Notes under the pieces: generated by a model | The model's input: only the letters and a program-made list of their open reading frames with translations | What the model was told of the DNA's origin: nothing | The model's database searches: none | Shown: positions 10,663 through 21,820 of the stretch, piece by piece | Numbering within the stretch: the stretch's first letter is position 1 | Layout of the letters: each line of letters opens with the position of its first letter | Origin: Nothopassalora personata | Taxonomy: Eukaryota; Ascomycota; Dothideomycetes; Mycosphaerellales; Mycosphaerellaceae | DNA: 64,000 bases | Reading direction: 5' to 3' | NCBI GenBank assembly: GCA_033816765.1 | Contig: CM066288.1 | Location: forward strand, 248,001 to 312,000 | Made by a program: the position numbers and the translations under genes

Positions 10663-11189
10663 TTACTTACTTGCCATACGATGGTTGAGCTGAGCCAATG
10701 GCATCAAATCCAGTCGTTCATATTCGTTCGCACCATGCTTCATGCCTGCTGAGAATCGCATTAAGAACTCGCCTCTTATGATCTCTTCGTACACAGTAGG
10801 CGCCTCCTCCATGCAGCCGAGGTGCTGGTCATACACGTTCTCAAGCCCGACTTCGGTGTTCTCGAAGCGCTCGGCAATCTTTCGACAACAGAGGGCATTT
10901 CCACTTTGCACAATGCTTGCCACTTCTCCTGGTTAGGTAAGGTATAGTTGACGAAGGGCTGTTTGTAATCATACCAGCACGAGGGGCAAGATGGCTGCTG
11001 CAAGAACCAACTTGTGATATATTGCCTGCAAAAGGAGTGTTGACCATTGCACGCCAACGTAACGGGGTTGTGCAGTCCCTCGAAGCAGATGCTGCACTCC
11101 TCCTCGGTGTTGCCGTTATGCAAGCTGGTTCAGATGTACGGGAACGTGGAGTGGTTGGGATCATTTTGTAGGTAGTGGTGAGCCGCCAT
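10663..11189 (-). pseudogene. Decayed RING-finger protein gene
   Basis: A RING-type zinc finger is clear: CSIC, then CNGQHSFC, then CPSC in consecutive spacing. The best model starts at ATG 11189 (MAAHHYLQNDPNHSTF) and splices a 59-nt intron at 10916-10974 (donor GTATGA, branch CCTAAC), joining CPSC to CIVQSGNALCCRKIAERF and ending at 10663 (about 156 codons). Two defects argue for decay. There is an in-frame TGA at 11130-11132, 11 codons before the first zinc ligand. The residue after FCRQ, where the sixth ligand should be Cys, is Tyr. RING proteins normally act as E3 ubiquitin ligases; with a ligand missing, folding would be compromised. An undetected upstream exon could bypass the TGA, in which case it may be a functional variant RING gene. 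No partner or pathway can be assigned. Confidence 0.5.
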
Positions 11190-11730
11190 GATCTCTCGAC
11201 CATTTTGTCAAATGAATCCAGGAGGTCGAGCCGCAAAAGTTCGAGTCAAAGTACAGGGTCCCACAAACAGCGCCCCTAAGAGTACAATATCGAAATTACG
11301 AAGGCGCCGAGGAAGCAACTTAGCTGTAATACTAAAGTTGCAGTGTATCGAGACATTGTGTCTTGGTAGTCGCGGTGTCGCATGATCAACAATCCTGGGT
11401 ATAGCAAGTGCTGACGTAAGTGCAATCGTTGTAGTACTGACTTCATGTTAGTGTGCAGAGCAAATCTCGCCATGGCCATATATGAATTGCGATAGACTCG
11501 CGCAAACGAAGACATGTGCCCACAGGATTAGCGCCTCTTTCTGGAATTTTGAGGACTCGGCCTGCCCAATGAACAAAACATGTTAGTTCTGTGATTCACA
11601 CCGATATGCACAAGGGTAATAGGTTGTGCAAGAAGCCTATCATATGCTACTGTTGACTCGTTAGCATGATTTCTTACTTCGGCTTCGTGAAAGACATACC
11701 ATATGTCTACACGCGCCGTGGGTGTATATC
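11190..11730. other. Intergenic between RING relic and ATG27
   Basis: No gene is supported. A minus-strand frame near 11276-11515 contains a plausible peptide (about 80 codons) but opens without clear splice signals linking it to either neighbour. It could contain upstream exons of the RING relic or the ATG27 3' end. Confidence 0.3.
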
Positions 11731-12711
11731 TTACACAGCAGAATAACCTCCGCGCGAACCTCCACCCCCTGTCCTGTCCATCATATTGCTCGTCCAGTCT
11801 TTCACAATGTATGGAATGTCGCGGATGGTGTCGCCGTGAGGTATGAGATCCCATCCACGCGCGCCGTATCGGTTGTAGTTCAGCCATGATCCGAAAATGA
11901 TGTATGAAGCTGCTAGGAGGAAGGCAATGATCAAGAACCACGTGAAGAAGCCCCAGCCCTTACCCTTGTTGGAAGGATCCTTCTTGGGTGGTGCTGCATT
12001 TTCGCAGGCGTACTTTGTCTTCCACTCCAAGCGCAGCACACTGATGTCGTCCTTGTCGGTGTCGTAGCGCTTGAACTGTAGCGCTTTGCCCTTGTCGATG
12101 TCCGGTAGCTCCCGATCATCCTCGCCATCATCTCCTTCCTCTTCAGGCTTGCTCATACTGCCAAACGTGCCGACATCCATTGCGTTAGAGTCGTCCCCGA
12201 AGCCCTCCGTACCCTCGAAATCAGCATCGCAAAGGAACTCGATGATGGCCTTCTGCTTCTTCTTCTCCCACATGCCCCCGTGCAGTTCGCCCCTTACACC
12301 TTCCTTCGTCGAGTCACCATTGCTCTCGCTGCCCTTCAGCCTTGTGAATTTCGCATCCAGATGTCTCCCGTCGCTGACCGCATACTCCCCAGCGATCGGT
12401 ATCACTTCTCGTACAATGCTTGTACCATCGTCTTCGTATATCCTCTCAATACCACAGACTCGCGTGCCGGTGGGACACTGTTCTTTGGGCCTGTCCTTTT
12501 CCTTCTTGAGCATGTGGCATATGTCGATGGTGAAAGTGGTGTTCGTTATCGAAGGGAAAGTCTTCCGTTGCCAATTAACCTGTTTCGGGCCGCCTAGCGC
12601 GGCGAAGTTGAAGGACTGATCATCGGCGCGGATGTTCTTGCAGTCGAACACGGCGTGGATTGATGCCGGCAGGAGAAGCAGAGTCGCCAGGTGAGTAAAC
12701 GTCCCAACCAT
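11731..12711 (-). CDS. ATG27: Autophagy-related protein 27
   Basis: A single exon of 326 aa. I start at ATG 12711 because MVGTFTHLATLLLLPASIHA is a typical cleavable signal peptide; the frame before it runs on without adding to it. The lumenal part starts FDCKNIRADDQSFNFAALGGPK and carries spaced cysteines of the mannose-6-phosphate-receptor homology fold. An acidic linker (about residues 200-225) and a single membrane segment GFFTWFLIIAFLLAASYIIFG near residue 265 follow. The cytosolic tail ends exactly in YSAV, matching the C-terminal tyrosine sorting signal described for yeast Atg27. Atg27 is a type I membrane protein of the Golgi, endosome and vacuole that supports Atg9 vesicle traffic in autophagy. 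Domain order and tail agree fully with the family. Confidence 0.92.
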   Translation of the reverse strand: MVGTFTHLATLLLLPASIHAVFDCKNIRADDQSFNFAALGGPKQVNWQRKTFPSITNTTFTIDICHMLKKEKDRPKEQCPTGTRVCGIERIYEDDGTSIVREVIPIAGEYAVSDGRHLDAKFTRLKGSESNGDSTKEGVRGELHGGMWEKKKQKAIIEFLCDADFEGTEGFGDDSNAMDVGTFGSMSKPEEEGDDGEDDRELPDIDKGKALQFKRYDTDKDDISVLRLEWKTKYACENAAPPKKDPSNKGKGWGFFTWFLIIAFLLAASYIIFGSWLNYNRYGARGWDLIPHGDTIRDIPYIVKDWTSNMMDRTGGGGSRGGYSAV

Positions 12712-13917
12712 CTTGCGCGGTTGCCGATGGTGGAGGATGATTCGCAAGACTCGGCGGCGTTGATGAACTTTCTGTCAAGGAGTGTAAGGAAGTATGATCT
12801 GCGGATCGAATATCTCGTGACGGCGGTCCTGTGCCTAACCAAGTGCTTGCTGTAGTGTAGGTCGTAAAGTGAGTAAGATGGCATCTACTCATCGCCATGA
12901 GATCGCGTAACCACGAGCTGTGGAGCTGAACTCGGTTGGAATATCTTTCCACCGAACGAAGGATCAAGTGCCCTCGTCCAGGATACCTTTGCTCCGACAT
13001 CTTCTCCTCGCCACACACGCGTGTTAAAGCAGCAACGAGATCACATTACCGAGGTCGCCATTGGCATCATCATCTCGGTTATGGTGACAGAGCAGCCTTG
13101 CCTCACGATCGAAGGCTGCAAGAAGCATCGCCGAGCAGGACATGATACAGCAATCGTTCGGCAGAGCCAGAGCACTGGCTGTCACTACTAGCACGAGGCC
13201 TCATGAAGCATCATGCCTGCTTATCCATCAACAATCCTCCACCTCTGCCCTCTTCCGCCCGGCATTGGGCTTCGAGCACGATTGATCGCTCAGGAACGAC
13301 CTGGTTCGAATAGCCAATCTTGATCACGTCAGGCGGGACAAAAACACTGTTTGTTTACATTTATACGCGTACTAAACCGCTACCATAATGGAGTAGCATT
13401 TCGAACCCGTTGTGGCTGACAGACTGCTGTTGTAGCTGCCAGGGAGAGCTGAAGCAGACGGCCTGCAAACCAGTACTTATGCAGACTGGCACGAGGCGTC
13501 TTTGAGATGGACTATACGGAGCATGTCATGCTCTCGCGCACTCTCGTGGCTTGGGTACTTGTTTGTCGTCATCCACGATGAACGCAAGCGCTGAAAGGTC
13601 GCTTACCGCAGGGGATCCCTTCTGCATAGCAGACCATTTCATTTGTCCCCACTGTCTTTCCTATATCAAGCAATGCCGCCGCCTGTTGCTGCTCGCAACG
13701 TGAGTGCGGACAATCCTGTTGGTGATACTAGGTCCAGGTAGCGGCCTTCCATAGCAACGACACTAGGCGGCGAGCTGCGAAATGGAGCAGTATAAGGTCT
13801 GAGATCACTTTCTTTTGTGTAGGTCGACAGCCTCGTTGTCATCTCGAAAGGTTCCTCTTAGCCGTGATTGCATTCCACATTCTGATTCACATCCACTCTT
13901 AAAAACCATCGGTCACG
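12712..13917. other. Divergent promoter region, ATG27 and aquaporin
   Basis: About 1.2 kb between divergent genes. No coding signal is seen. A stretch near 13305-13325 contains GGTTCGAAT and one near 13385-13415 contains TTCGAACCC on the opposite sense, both resembling a tRNA B box. No A box or acceptor-stem pairing accompanies either. Confidence 0.35.
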
Positions 13918-15594
13918 ATGGCCACATCCGTAGCACTGCCGGCAATGCCGGAGAAGACGGTGCGACTTAGCGACGACAGCACACGACTATCTTCGGATGA
14001 CGAGCGGAGAAGGCTCATCCGCAACTCATTCCAGTCAGCGAAGCCGATGCACAGTGCACCCATGAAGCCGAGCATTTTCAATAAAAATCCAAACCCGGAG
14101 CCGCTAAGACCTCATTCCTCCCACGCCTCAGCCCGGCAGGCCTCACAATGGCAGCCACCAACAGGGTCATCAACCGGAGACCTTGGACTAGCAGCAGAAG
14201 TTGGCCCCGGCAAAAACTCGCCCAACCACTCCTCCATGATCGTCGACCAACGACCGGGCCACAATCGTAATACATCGGGCGATTACGCCCATCTCAACGA
14301 ACAAGCCACGACGTCCTCGCCCACAAAAGACCCAGACAGTCAGAGCATTTTCAATAACAGACCACGACAACGCGCCTCAGCCTGGTCCCAAGATAGCACC
14401 TCCATCCGCACTACCCTTCCAAAATATGCCCCTCTCGCCGCAAATGGACGACCACCACCCGGCCGCCCACAGTCCATCCTCTCCTCCCGCCAGAATCCTT
14501 GGGACGTCTACGACCCCGACGTCGAGCACCCCTCAAGCAGCAACGGTGCTTACGACCCCATCTCCGGCACACCCTCCAAATCCAAGCCCCGCAACCGCGG
14601 CGCCTCCTTCTACATTGTCCGCGACTCTGGAGGAGGCGGCGCCGGCCCACCTAATGAATTGCTTCGCCTGCCGTTCACAGATTGGATGCACAACAGCCTC
14701 AAAAACCACTTCGTTGCTTTCCTGGGGGAGTTCGTGGGAACTTGTATGTTCCTCTGGTTTGCTTTTGCAGGAACGATTGTGGCGAATATTGGAGCTAGGA
14801 AAAGTGCGGAGAATAGTACGACAAGTGCGACCGTAGGCTTCAGTCCGATTGTAAATCTTTATGTGGCTGTGAGTTTTGGGTTTAGTTTATTGGTGAATGT
14901 GTGGGTTTTCTTTCGAGTGAGCGGAGCACTGTGAGTTTTGAGAGTTGAGAATGGTTTGGTGAAGATGAATGCTGATGACGGTGCAGATTCAATCCTGCTG
15001 TGACGCTTGGCATGGTTATGACGAAGAGTATTGGATACACTCAAGGGCTTCTGCTGTGCGCTGCCCAGCTCCTGGGGGCGATCTTTGCGTCATTCTTGGT
15101 CAAGGTGATGTTTCCTGCTGACTTCAATGTTCGCACGACTCTGTCAGACGACACATCCGTGGCTCAGGGTGTGTTCATCGAGATGGTCTTGACCGCGGAG
15201 CTCGTGTTTACAGTGTTCATGCTGGCAAAAGAGAAGCACAAGGCCACGTTCATGGCACCCATCGGGATTGGCATGGCGCTCTTCATTGCGGAGCTTGTGG
15301 GAGTGTTCTTCACTGGCGGCAGCCTGAACCCAGCTAGGAGCTTTGGACCTTGCGTTGTTGCAGGCAGTTTTGATGCGGACCATTGGGGTAAGTTACAAGC
15401 TTGTCTGCATATGGAGACTTCACTGACAACCTCAAGTCTACTGGGTTGGCCCATGTTGCGGCACGTTGGTTGCCTATGCCTTCTACCGCTTCATCAAGAT
15501 CCTCGAGTACGAAATGGCCAACCCAGGCCAGGACCACAACGAGCGAGAGGCAGAGCAAGCTGCGTTGATCAAGCGCGGTGAGTCGTTTGCGTAG
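13918..15594 (+). CDS. Orthodox aquaporin with long N-terminus
   Basis: Three exons (13918-14930, 14987-15387, 15437-15594) give 523 aa. Introns of 56 and 49 nt have GTGAGT and GTAAGT donors and join the frame exactly at GALFNPAVTLG and ADHWGVYWVGP. The channel domain occupies about residues 255-500 with six membrane helices and both pore motifs, FNPAVTLG and GGSLNPARSFGP. These place it among classical (AQY1-type) water channels rather than glycerol facilitators. The first 250 or so residues are Ser/Pro-rich, hydrophilic and disordered, far longer than in plant or animal aquaporins, though long tails do occur in fungi. By eye, the helix-5 position that is His in water-selective channels is Glu here (AELVGVFFTGG), which may alter selectivity. 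It would sit in the plasma or vacuolar membrane. The substrate is inferred. Confidence 0.9.
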
Positions 15595-15793
15595 ATTCAA
15601 GCAACACGCTGAGGCGTGCCGATGCTGCATATCTGGACCATCTGGGACATTGCTTAGTTGTATCGAGCTTTGTCGTTTTGGCGGAGTGCATCGCGCTGTA
15701 CCATAAAACATGGGAGGCATTTTCAGTGTCTTGTAGATTACGATATCCTCACGGATGGTTGATGCTTTGATCCGCTGCCGTCTTGCCGGCGCA

Positions 15794-16558
15794 TCAGCTC
15801 TTAGCGAAGCCAGACTTTCCCCTTCTCTTGCCAAAGGTCACGCTGCGAGGGACAAACTGAAGAGAGCTCATAGATCTCGTAACAGCGTCCATCGCAGCAT
15901 CATCCCCCTTGTTCGCAGGTGCTTTACCCTTGCTTGCTCCAGTGACTCCATCGCTCGTATCGGCTTCCTCGACGACAGCATCAGTGGTCTGGCTAATCGA
16001 GGTGGCTTCTGTTGTTTGTGTCGACTCCGTGGCACTTGAGCTGCGCCGCTCTCTGCTGCTTTTCCTGTGGCCTTGGGAGTCGACTCCTGGACGGAGCATG
16101 CTCCTCCTGCCATCGATGCCGTTGTTGACGATGAAGAAGTCGTATTTCTTGGGGAAAGCGTGCTTGTCTACTAGATGACTGCGGCGCTTCTTCCATTCCA
16201 GACAGATCTTGTCGCAACCCTCTACGAAGCATGAGAAAGTCTTCTCGCCTCGATCGCGCTTAGCGGCTACGATAGGGTCATGGTTCTCTGATAAGTGAAG
16301 CTCCAGGAAGTGGCCACTCGGAAAGTTCTTCTGACATTCTTCGCAGCGGTTTGTGTGACTCTGGTTGTAGTGCTGCTCGTAGTCCAAATACGTTAGGAAC
16401 GTCAGTGGGTTGTGCGGAGGGAGCAGACAGTGAAGCGTTCGTGCAGTGCTACGATCATCCTCGTCGCCGTCGAGTTCTGCGTATTTGGGCGTGTGAACTG
16501 CATCGCCACCAGCGGGGCTTTGCGTCGTGATGGAGCTGTTCCGTAGCCGCTTCGCCAT
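15794..16558 (-). CDS. C2H2 zinc-finger protein, ZNF511-like
   Basis: A single exon of 254 aa starting at ATG 16558; the frame upstream opens only with GTG. Two to three C2H2-type units are visible between residues about 35 and 130: a degenerate HCLLPPHNPLTFLTYLDYEQHYNQSH, then CEECQKNFPSGHFLELHLSENH, then CFVEGCDKICLEWKKRRSHLVDKH followed by FPKKYDFFIVNNGIDGRRSM. This arrangement matches the conserved ZNF511 family, whose function is poorly known. The rest is a Ser/Thr-rich disordered region ending with FVPRSVTFGKRRGKSGF, a short basic conserved-looking motif. It is likely nuclear. It is convergent with the aquaporin gene, with only 199 bp between stops. Assignment to ZNF511 is from pattern recall and moderately certain. 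Confidence 0.75.
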   Translation of the reverse strand: MAKRLRNSSITTQSPAGGDAVHTPKYAELDGDEDDRSTARTLHCLLPPHNPLTFLTYLDYEQHYNQSHTNRCEECQKNFPSGHFLELHLSENHDPIVAAKRDRGEKTFSCFVEGCDKICLEWKKRRSHLVDKHAFPKKYDFFIVNNGIDGRRSMLRPGVDSQGHRKSSRERRSSSATESTQTTEATSISQTTDAVVEEADTSDGVTGASKGKAPANKGDDAAMDAVTRSMSSLQFVPRSVTFGKRRGKSGFAKS

Positions 16559-16840
16559 TGTGCTGTGCACTGTGATGGTCTTGTTTTCTCACAATCCTTG
16601 GTCGGTTGACTGCACTCATTCACTAACATCACATGCGGCGGTGGTCACGCGTCCGCCCCAACCTCACCTGCAGGAAGGCCTGAGGACAGAGGTGGTCAAT
16701 GTGGGCAGCTCTTCAATGACTTCTTCTTCGCTCATGGGACTCTTGTCCAGAGCACATCAGCCAACCTGCCTCAGCTCTTTGCAAGACCACCCCTTTTGCT
16801 ACTGTACTGATCCGAGTACGCAGATGTTGATGTAGTTGAC

Positions 16841-19821
16841 ATGCCTTTGTGTGGAGTGAGCAGCTTCGAGGCCATCTGCATCGGTCCGAACTTTCGCTTC
16901 GAGGACGACTCACATGCAGCAGCCGCAGCACCAGCAGCACCGCAGCAACATCACTCGCCCGGAACATTGCTACCACCTTGTGGTGACAACCACGACCACG
17001 ACCACCACCCCTCAGCGCACACCGCCTCCACCATTCTCCGCTCCACCGCACTCGACACTGCGCCAGATGGACCGAGTCGCCAGCGCATTCTCGCACCCGC
17101 TCAAGACTACACTCATCTAACCGCAGCCACGACCGCCGCTCGGTCGCTCAGCGCCTATGAGACGCACTCAAGCCGCAAAAGCATGGAAGATCTGCTCGCA
17201 CGCGAGCAAGCCGCCGAACGCAATGTCCTGACTCTGCTGCAGAGGACTGATGTGCCCATTGAGGACGTCCTCCAGGCCTTCCACATTTACCGCCAAGCCG
17301 CTTCCGAGTACATCTTCGCTGACTTTGACTATGCCGAGAGATGCGAGGCTCATCTCTGGCAGGCGCACAATGCCGGCAAGAAATACTTCCACAAGGAGCT
17401 GAGCAGGTTCAAGAAGCAGCCCGAGAGGGTCGTTGAGATTCGCTATATGAACAGGGTCTTCATGCAATTCATAAAGCAAGGAGAACGCTACTATCGCGAG
17501 TATACCGCTCAGCTCAATGCTGCATGTGGCGGGCTTGCAGAGCTTGAGGCGATCGCATGGATGGAGAAGGCAGACAGCCCCGGCGAAAGCCAGCCGCCAG
17601 CCGACTTCCAGATTCCCAAAGATAAAGCCAAGGAATCGATTCACCGCGCCTTGATCTATGCTGGTGATTTGTGCCGCTATCGTGCTTCCGAACAGTTGGA
17701 CAAGGCCCCCTCCTTTGCACCAGCGCTTGGCTACTACGGCCTCGCCGCTTCCATCGTCCCTTCATCAGGTCTGGGGCACCATCAACAGGCTGTTGTCTAT
17801 CTAGATCAACGAAACCACTTGCGCGCCATCTACCACCTCTATCGGTCAATCTGTGTTCCACAGCCACATCCTGTCGCGGCGAACAACCTTAATAAGGAGT
17901 TTGAGAAGACAAATGCGGCATGGGAGAAAGGTGAGCTCATACAAAAGGGCCCCCCAAACGACCCAGAAACACCGAAGCGTGTCCTCTCCGGTTGGTTCGT
18001 CCGCTTGCACAGTATGTGCTATAAGGGTCATCGTCTCGCTGGCTACCAAGAGCTCGAACGCGAAGTTCTTGGTCAGCTGGCCAATCTCATCACTCATCCA
18101 TCGCTCCAAGACACGATTGGGCGCATGGTTCTTGTCAACATGGCTGCACAGAAACTTGCTGGTGACCGGTTTCAAGGTATGTTGCTTGTGGCCTTGTAGA
18201 TAGCTTGAACTAATCTCTCGCGCAGCAATTGCTCAACAAGGTCTACCATCTGAAGACAGTTCATCATCATTCCTTCATTACTTTCGCTTCAACCTCAGGA
18301 CATTTACTGCCTTGTTACAGGTCTTCTATTCTGACCTTCGAAACCTTCTATTGAACATGGCAGGTCAGGAAGATGAGCTTGCCGCGAAACTCACACCGGC
18401 AAGTCGCCGCCTCCTGCCCTGGCTGCGTACCTACAACAACTGGCTCATTGTGCATGTCCACATGGTGACAGCTCCAGCCCTTGCGGCAGATGAGATCATC
18501 GGGACGTCCATCACTGGATTCTGGCCCGTGTACGCCCGTGCTATTGACTTGGTTGCCCAGGCTTTTCCCATCTGGGACCTCGAGGAGCATCTGGAAGAAA
18601 CTTCGTGCGCAAGTTACATGCTGGAAGAGGACGCCGAGACCTTCATGTTCGCGCCCGTTACAGGCGACGACTCTAAGACTCGTAGTACCTGGTTCGACAA
18701 GCAGGCGCAGGATCCGAAGCCGACATATGCTCGCAAGAACGTCGTCCGTAGCTCGCCAGATGACGAGTCGCTCTATCGTATGCACGGTTTCCTGGCGACA
18801 GGTCTCAACTTCGCCACAGCTGATCCTAATGCTCCAATTGGCATGGTCGGCACACGAGTCTTCTATGGCAACCCAGAGAACCTCGACGATCTTACTGTGC
18901 GACCTGTCGAATATCAACCTGCCCCCATCGCCCCACCGAGCAAAGCCGTTCAGCAACAGTCGGCGCCCGTTAGTTACGCGGCGGCTGCTGCGAATGGCGA
19001 TGCAAAGCAGGGTCGTCCTACAGCGGCGCCACGCAAGGCCAGCACCACAAAGCAATCCCGCGATGCTCAGCTTGTCCGGATGGTAGAGGATTTGGTCGAC
19101 GACACTGACCTTAAAGACCCAGTGACACCACCTCAGCCACCTGCCTCGACTCCCGCGATCGTCACCAATGGCGATGCCCCGTATGGTCTACAAGATAGCG
19201 TTCAGGATCTTGGCCAGACTCTCCCTAAGTACGGAAAGCCGTCCCGAGCTACCAATGCTACGTCCTGGCGCCCAGGTCCAGGTGTCACGGTCACTCCGCC
19301 CGCTGTTCGGCATGCAAACATGGCACGGCCGAATAGTGGGAACCACGAGCGACTGCAATCCGTCTCAAAGCTATGGAATGACGGATTCAATGTGATCGGC
19401 GCCCTGGGATCACCAATTCCCACAGTAGCTCCCGGTCACTCACGTGTCAACTCTGCGAGTAGCATTCGCAGTAGGAATTCGCTGAATCAGGTCGACACAT
19501 GGGGCTCGACCGAGTCTGCACCACGTACGATCCTGGATTCAGTCATGCCTCAAACCGTCTACGATGGCGACTGTTCCAGTATCGATCAGGCTGGTATGGC
19601 CAGTCCACTCCTGTAAGTGAGGTTCCGCTCAGAAGCTACCTTGCCACGTCAGAGAAACGCTCTGCATACCTATGGCCGATAGAATTTCCCTCGAGTTCCT
19701 CGAGTTCCCCGAGCTGACACGATCTACCTCTAGATTTGGTGCCGGTGGCAGCGTTTGGAGTAGCGTGCCGAACACCAGTGGCGCTCGCAATTTCAGTCCT
19801 TCGTATGGCCAAGGCGGCTAA
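16841..19821 (+). CDS. EST1/SMG7-like RNA/telomerase-associated protein
   Basis: Three exons, 16841-18176, 18226-19612 and 19734-19821, encode 936 aa. Both introns keep the frame: GTATGT to GCGCAG giving DRFQAIAQQGLPSEDSS, and GTAAGT to CTCTAG giving ASPLLFGAGGSVWSS. The last exon of 88 nt ends in SYGQGG. Residues about 100-480 are an alpha-helical TPR-like block in the style of EST1/SMG5/SMG7 proteins, including LGYYGLAASIVPSSGLGHHQQAVV and AIYHLYRSI, the 14-3-3-like and helical-hairpin (EST1 DNA/RNA-binding) part. The remainder is Ser/Pro-rich and disordered. Relatives act in nonsense-mediated mRNA decay or telomerase recruitment; which role applies here cannot be read from sequence. The start is uncertain because the first 95 residues are low complexity and an alternative ATG at 16914 lies in another frame. 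Confidence 0.82.
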
Positions 19822-20373
19822 GCTTTGTTGCAACGAAGCTTTCGTGCTTCGACCACGATCAACAAACTACAAGACGACTGTATACGTCTTCCTCCTTATC
19901 CGGAATCATGTACGAATGCATGAACACCACCACGGATGCCCTTCCAGGTGGGCACTCGACCATGCGTCTGCAGAGGCGCTACGAGTCGGCACAATGCAGA
20001 CTCTCACGCAATCGCGATCCTGGCCGGCATCAGCCCGACTGACACAACATGGAATGTAATTCACGGACTTCAGTCATTTTCGCAGCCACTTACAGCATGC
20101 CATCGCATCACAAATGCGGCAGCAGCTCGAAGATTGATCAAGGATGGAGAAGGTGGGATCAGAATGGGATATGCTTGGGCGTCGCTTTCTACTTGATGCG
20201 TTCTGTCACTCTTTCAAGCCATGGCTATGCGATTGGACATGAGCTTTCACCTGCTGAACTTCACGACACTCATTATGCAGACACTACTAGGGAGAATGAC
20301 CAACAAATTGTGCTTTCACCTGTTGTGTGGCAGCATGAACCACGTCTTATTCCATTGAATCCTTCTGATGTGC
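19822..20373. other. Convergent 3' intergenic region
   Basis: About 550 bp between the ends of the EST1-like gene and the uracil phosphoribosyltransferase gene. Nothing coding is seen; it must contain both 3' untranslated regions. Confidence 0.35.
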
Positions 20374-21154
20374 CTACTTGCCCAGGGTCAAATACAGCCG
20401 ATCACCAATATCTCCCAACCCTGGCTTGATCATGCCTTGCGCATCAGTCTTAGCGTCCACTCCTCCTACCCAAAGCTCCACTGCCTCCGGCCACGACTCT
20501 GCAGCTCTCTGCAAACCGGCCTGGCTAGCCAATATCGAGATCGAGATTATCCTCTTCACACCCCAATCTCTCAATGTATCAATCGCAGCGCATACCGTCG
20601 ATCCAGTCGCGATGACAGGATCCACGATGATAGCCAAATCGGGAACCTTGGACGATTCCCCTGCCTTCTGATAAGGCAAATTGTTGTAATACTCCACAGG
20701 CTGCAAGGTGCTCTTCTCGCGGTACATTCCCAGGTGGTGCACGGAAAGAGGCGATGGGAGGAGCGATTGCACTGCGTCCACCATGCTCAGGCCAGATCGC
20801 AAGATGGGGACGAGAGTGGTCGCCTCGGTGGAGACATGTTCGGTGGTGTATTCATAGCCGAGGGGGGAGGTGTCCTATAAGACCCGCGTGGCATAGTGTC
20901 AGCGGGATGATTCTCCTTCCTGTTGCATGTGGTCAGCCCGTGGTGGCTGAGAGCTTGGACGGACTATGAGTCGTGAGGTGGCTTACCGTGCCGGTTTGGT
21001 GGGCTTGCAGGCCGTGGGCGAAGGCTTCGACGCTGAGGATCGTTGCGATTTCGTGGACGAGCGTCTTCGTGTCGCGCGCGTTGGTTGCGGCGGAGCGGAG
21101 CTGACTGAGCTTTGCGCGGACGCAGGGATGGGAGGAGATGTGGATGTTGGACAT
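20374..21154 (-). CDS. FUR1: Uracil phosphoribosyltransferase
   Basis: Two exons, 20987-21154 and 20374-20874, encode 222 aa. The 112-nt intron has a GTAAGC donor, a GCTGAC branch and a TATAG acceptor, and splits the frame cleanly between HQTGT and DTSPLGYEYTTEH. The enzyme converts uracil and PRPP to UMP in pyrimidine salvage; in fungi its loss gives 5-fluorouracil resistance. The PRPP-binding loop is DPVIATGSTVCAAID, preceded by VPILRSGLSM and followed by the uracil-binding C-terminus GLGDIGDRLYLTLGK. Length matches the family. It is cytosolic. All key motifs are intact. Confidence 0.95.
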
Positions 21155-21820
21155 GGTGACTCGTGTGTATCGCGGGAGACAAGTGAGGGGTCGTAGAGAG
21201 ATATAGCAGTGCTCTTGGAGGTGTTTGTGATTGTGCAGTTGATAGGCCAACGTGGAGCTCGTCGATGATGAGGAGCTCCCTCTCACACACAGCTCCTGTC
21301 TGTTCCAAGGCGCTGCTGTTTGCCCAGCGCCTTTGAAACTCCGCCCCTTACACTTCCCGCATCAGCGCGATACAGTAGTGGTCTCATCACGACTGCTATG
21401 GCTTTCAATGTGGACCATCTGATATGGGGTCCCGCGTTGGTAGACGAGATCGTTGTCGTTGGTTCCGCAAAGCTGTGTGTCATTCGCATCGGCACCCTCT
21501 CGCCGTCCCGAGCGAGAGACGGCACAGAGATTAGCATCAACAGTACACGATCTTAGCGTGATCAATGCCTTGCGCCTCCTCGCTCCCTTTCAGCTTCGAC
21601 GCGTCTTCCTTCCACCTCAACCCCACCGCAAGCTGCTGCAAAAAAAGTTGTCTGGCGCGTCAATGAAGGAACCCCATCTTGCCATTGCACCGACTGCCAG
21701 GGCAGCTCACATTGGCCGAACGACCTGATAGCCTGATATCGGAAGTAAGATCTTACTGGACCCTGCCGCGGCTAAAGACTGGGTGCAATATCGAAACCTA
21801 CCAGATCTACAGGCGGCCCG
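21155..21820. other. Divergent promoter, FUR1 and FEX
   Basis: A 666 bp interval between divergent genes, presumably holding both promoters. I see a pyrimidine-rich section around 21560-21640 but no recognisable binding-site array or coding sequence. Confidence 0.35.

Noticed and set aside
12071..12619. 182-codon plus-strand frame overlapping ATG27
   Set aside because: Antisense shadow of a conserved family; Ser/Pro-rich by codon mirroring.
13300..13420. tRNA B-box-like GGTTCGAAT and TTCGAACCC
   Set aside because: No A box, cloverleaf or acceptor pairing could be found on either strand.
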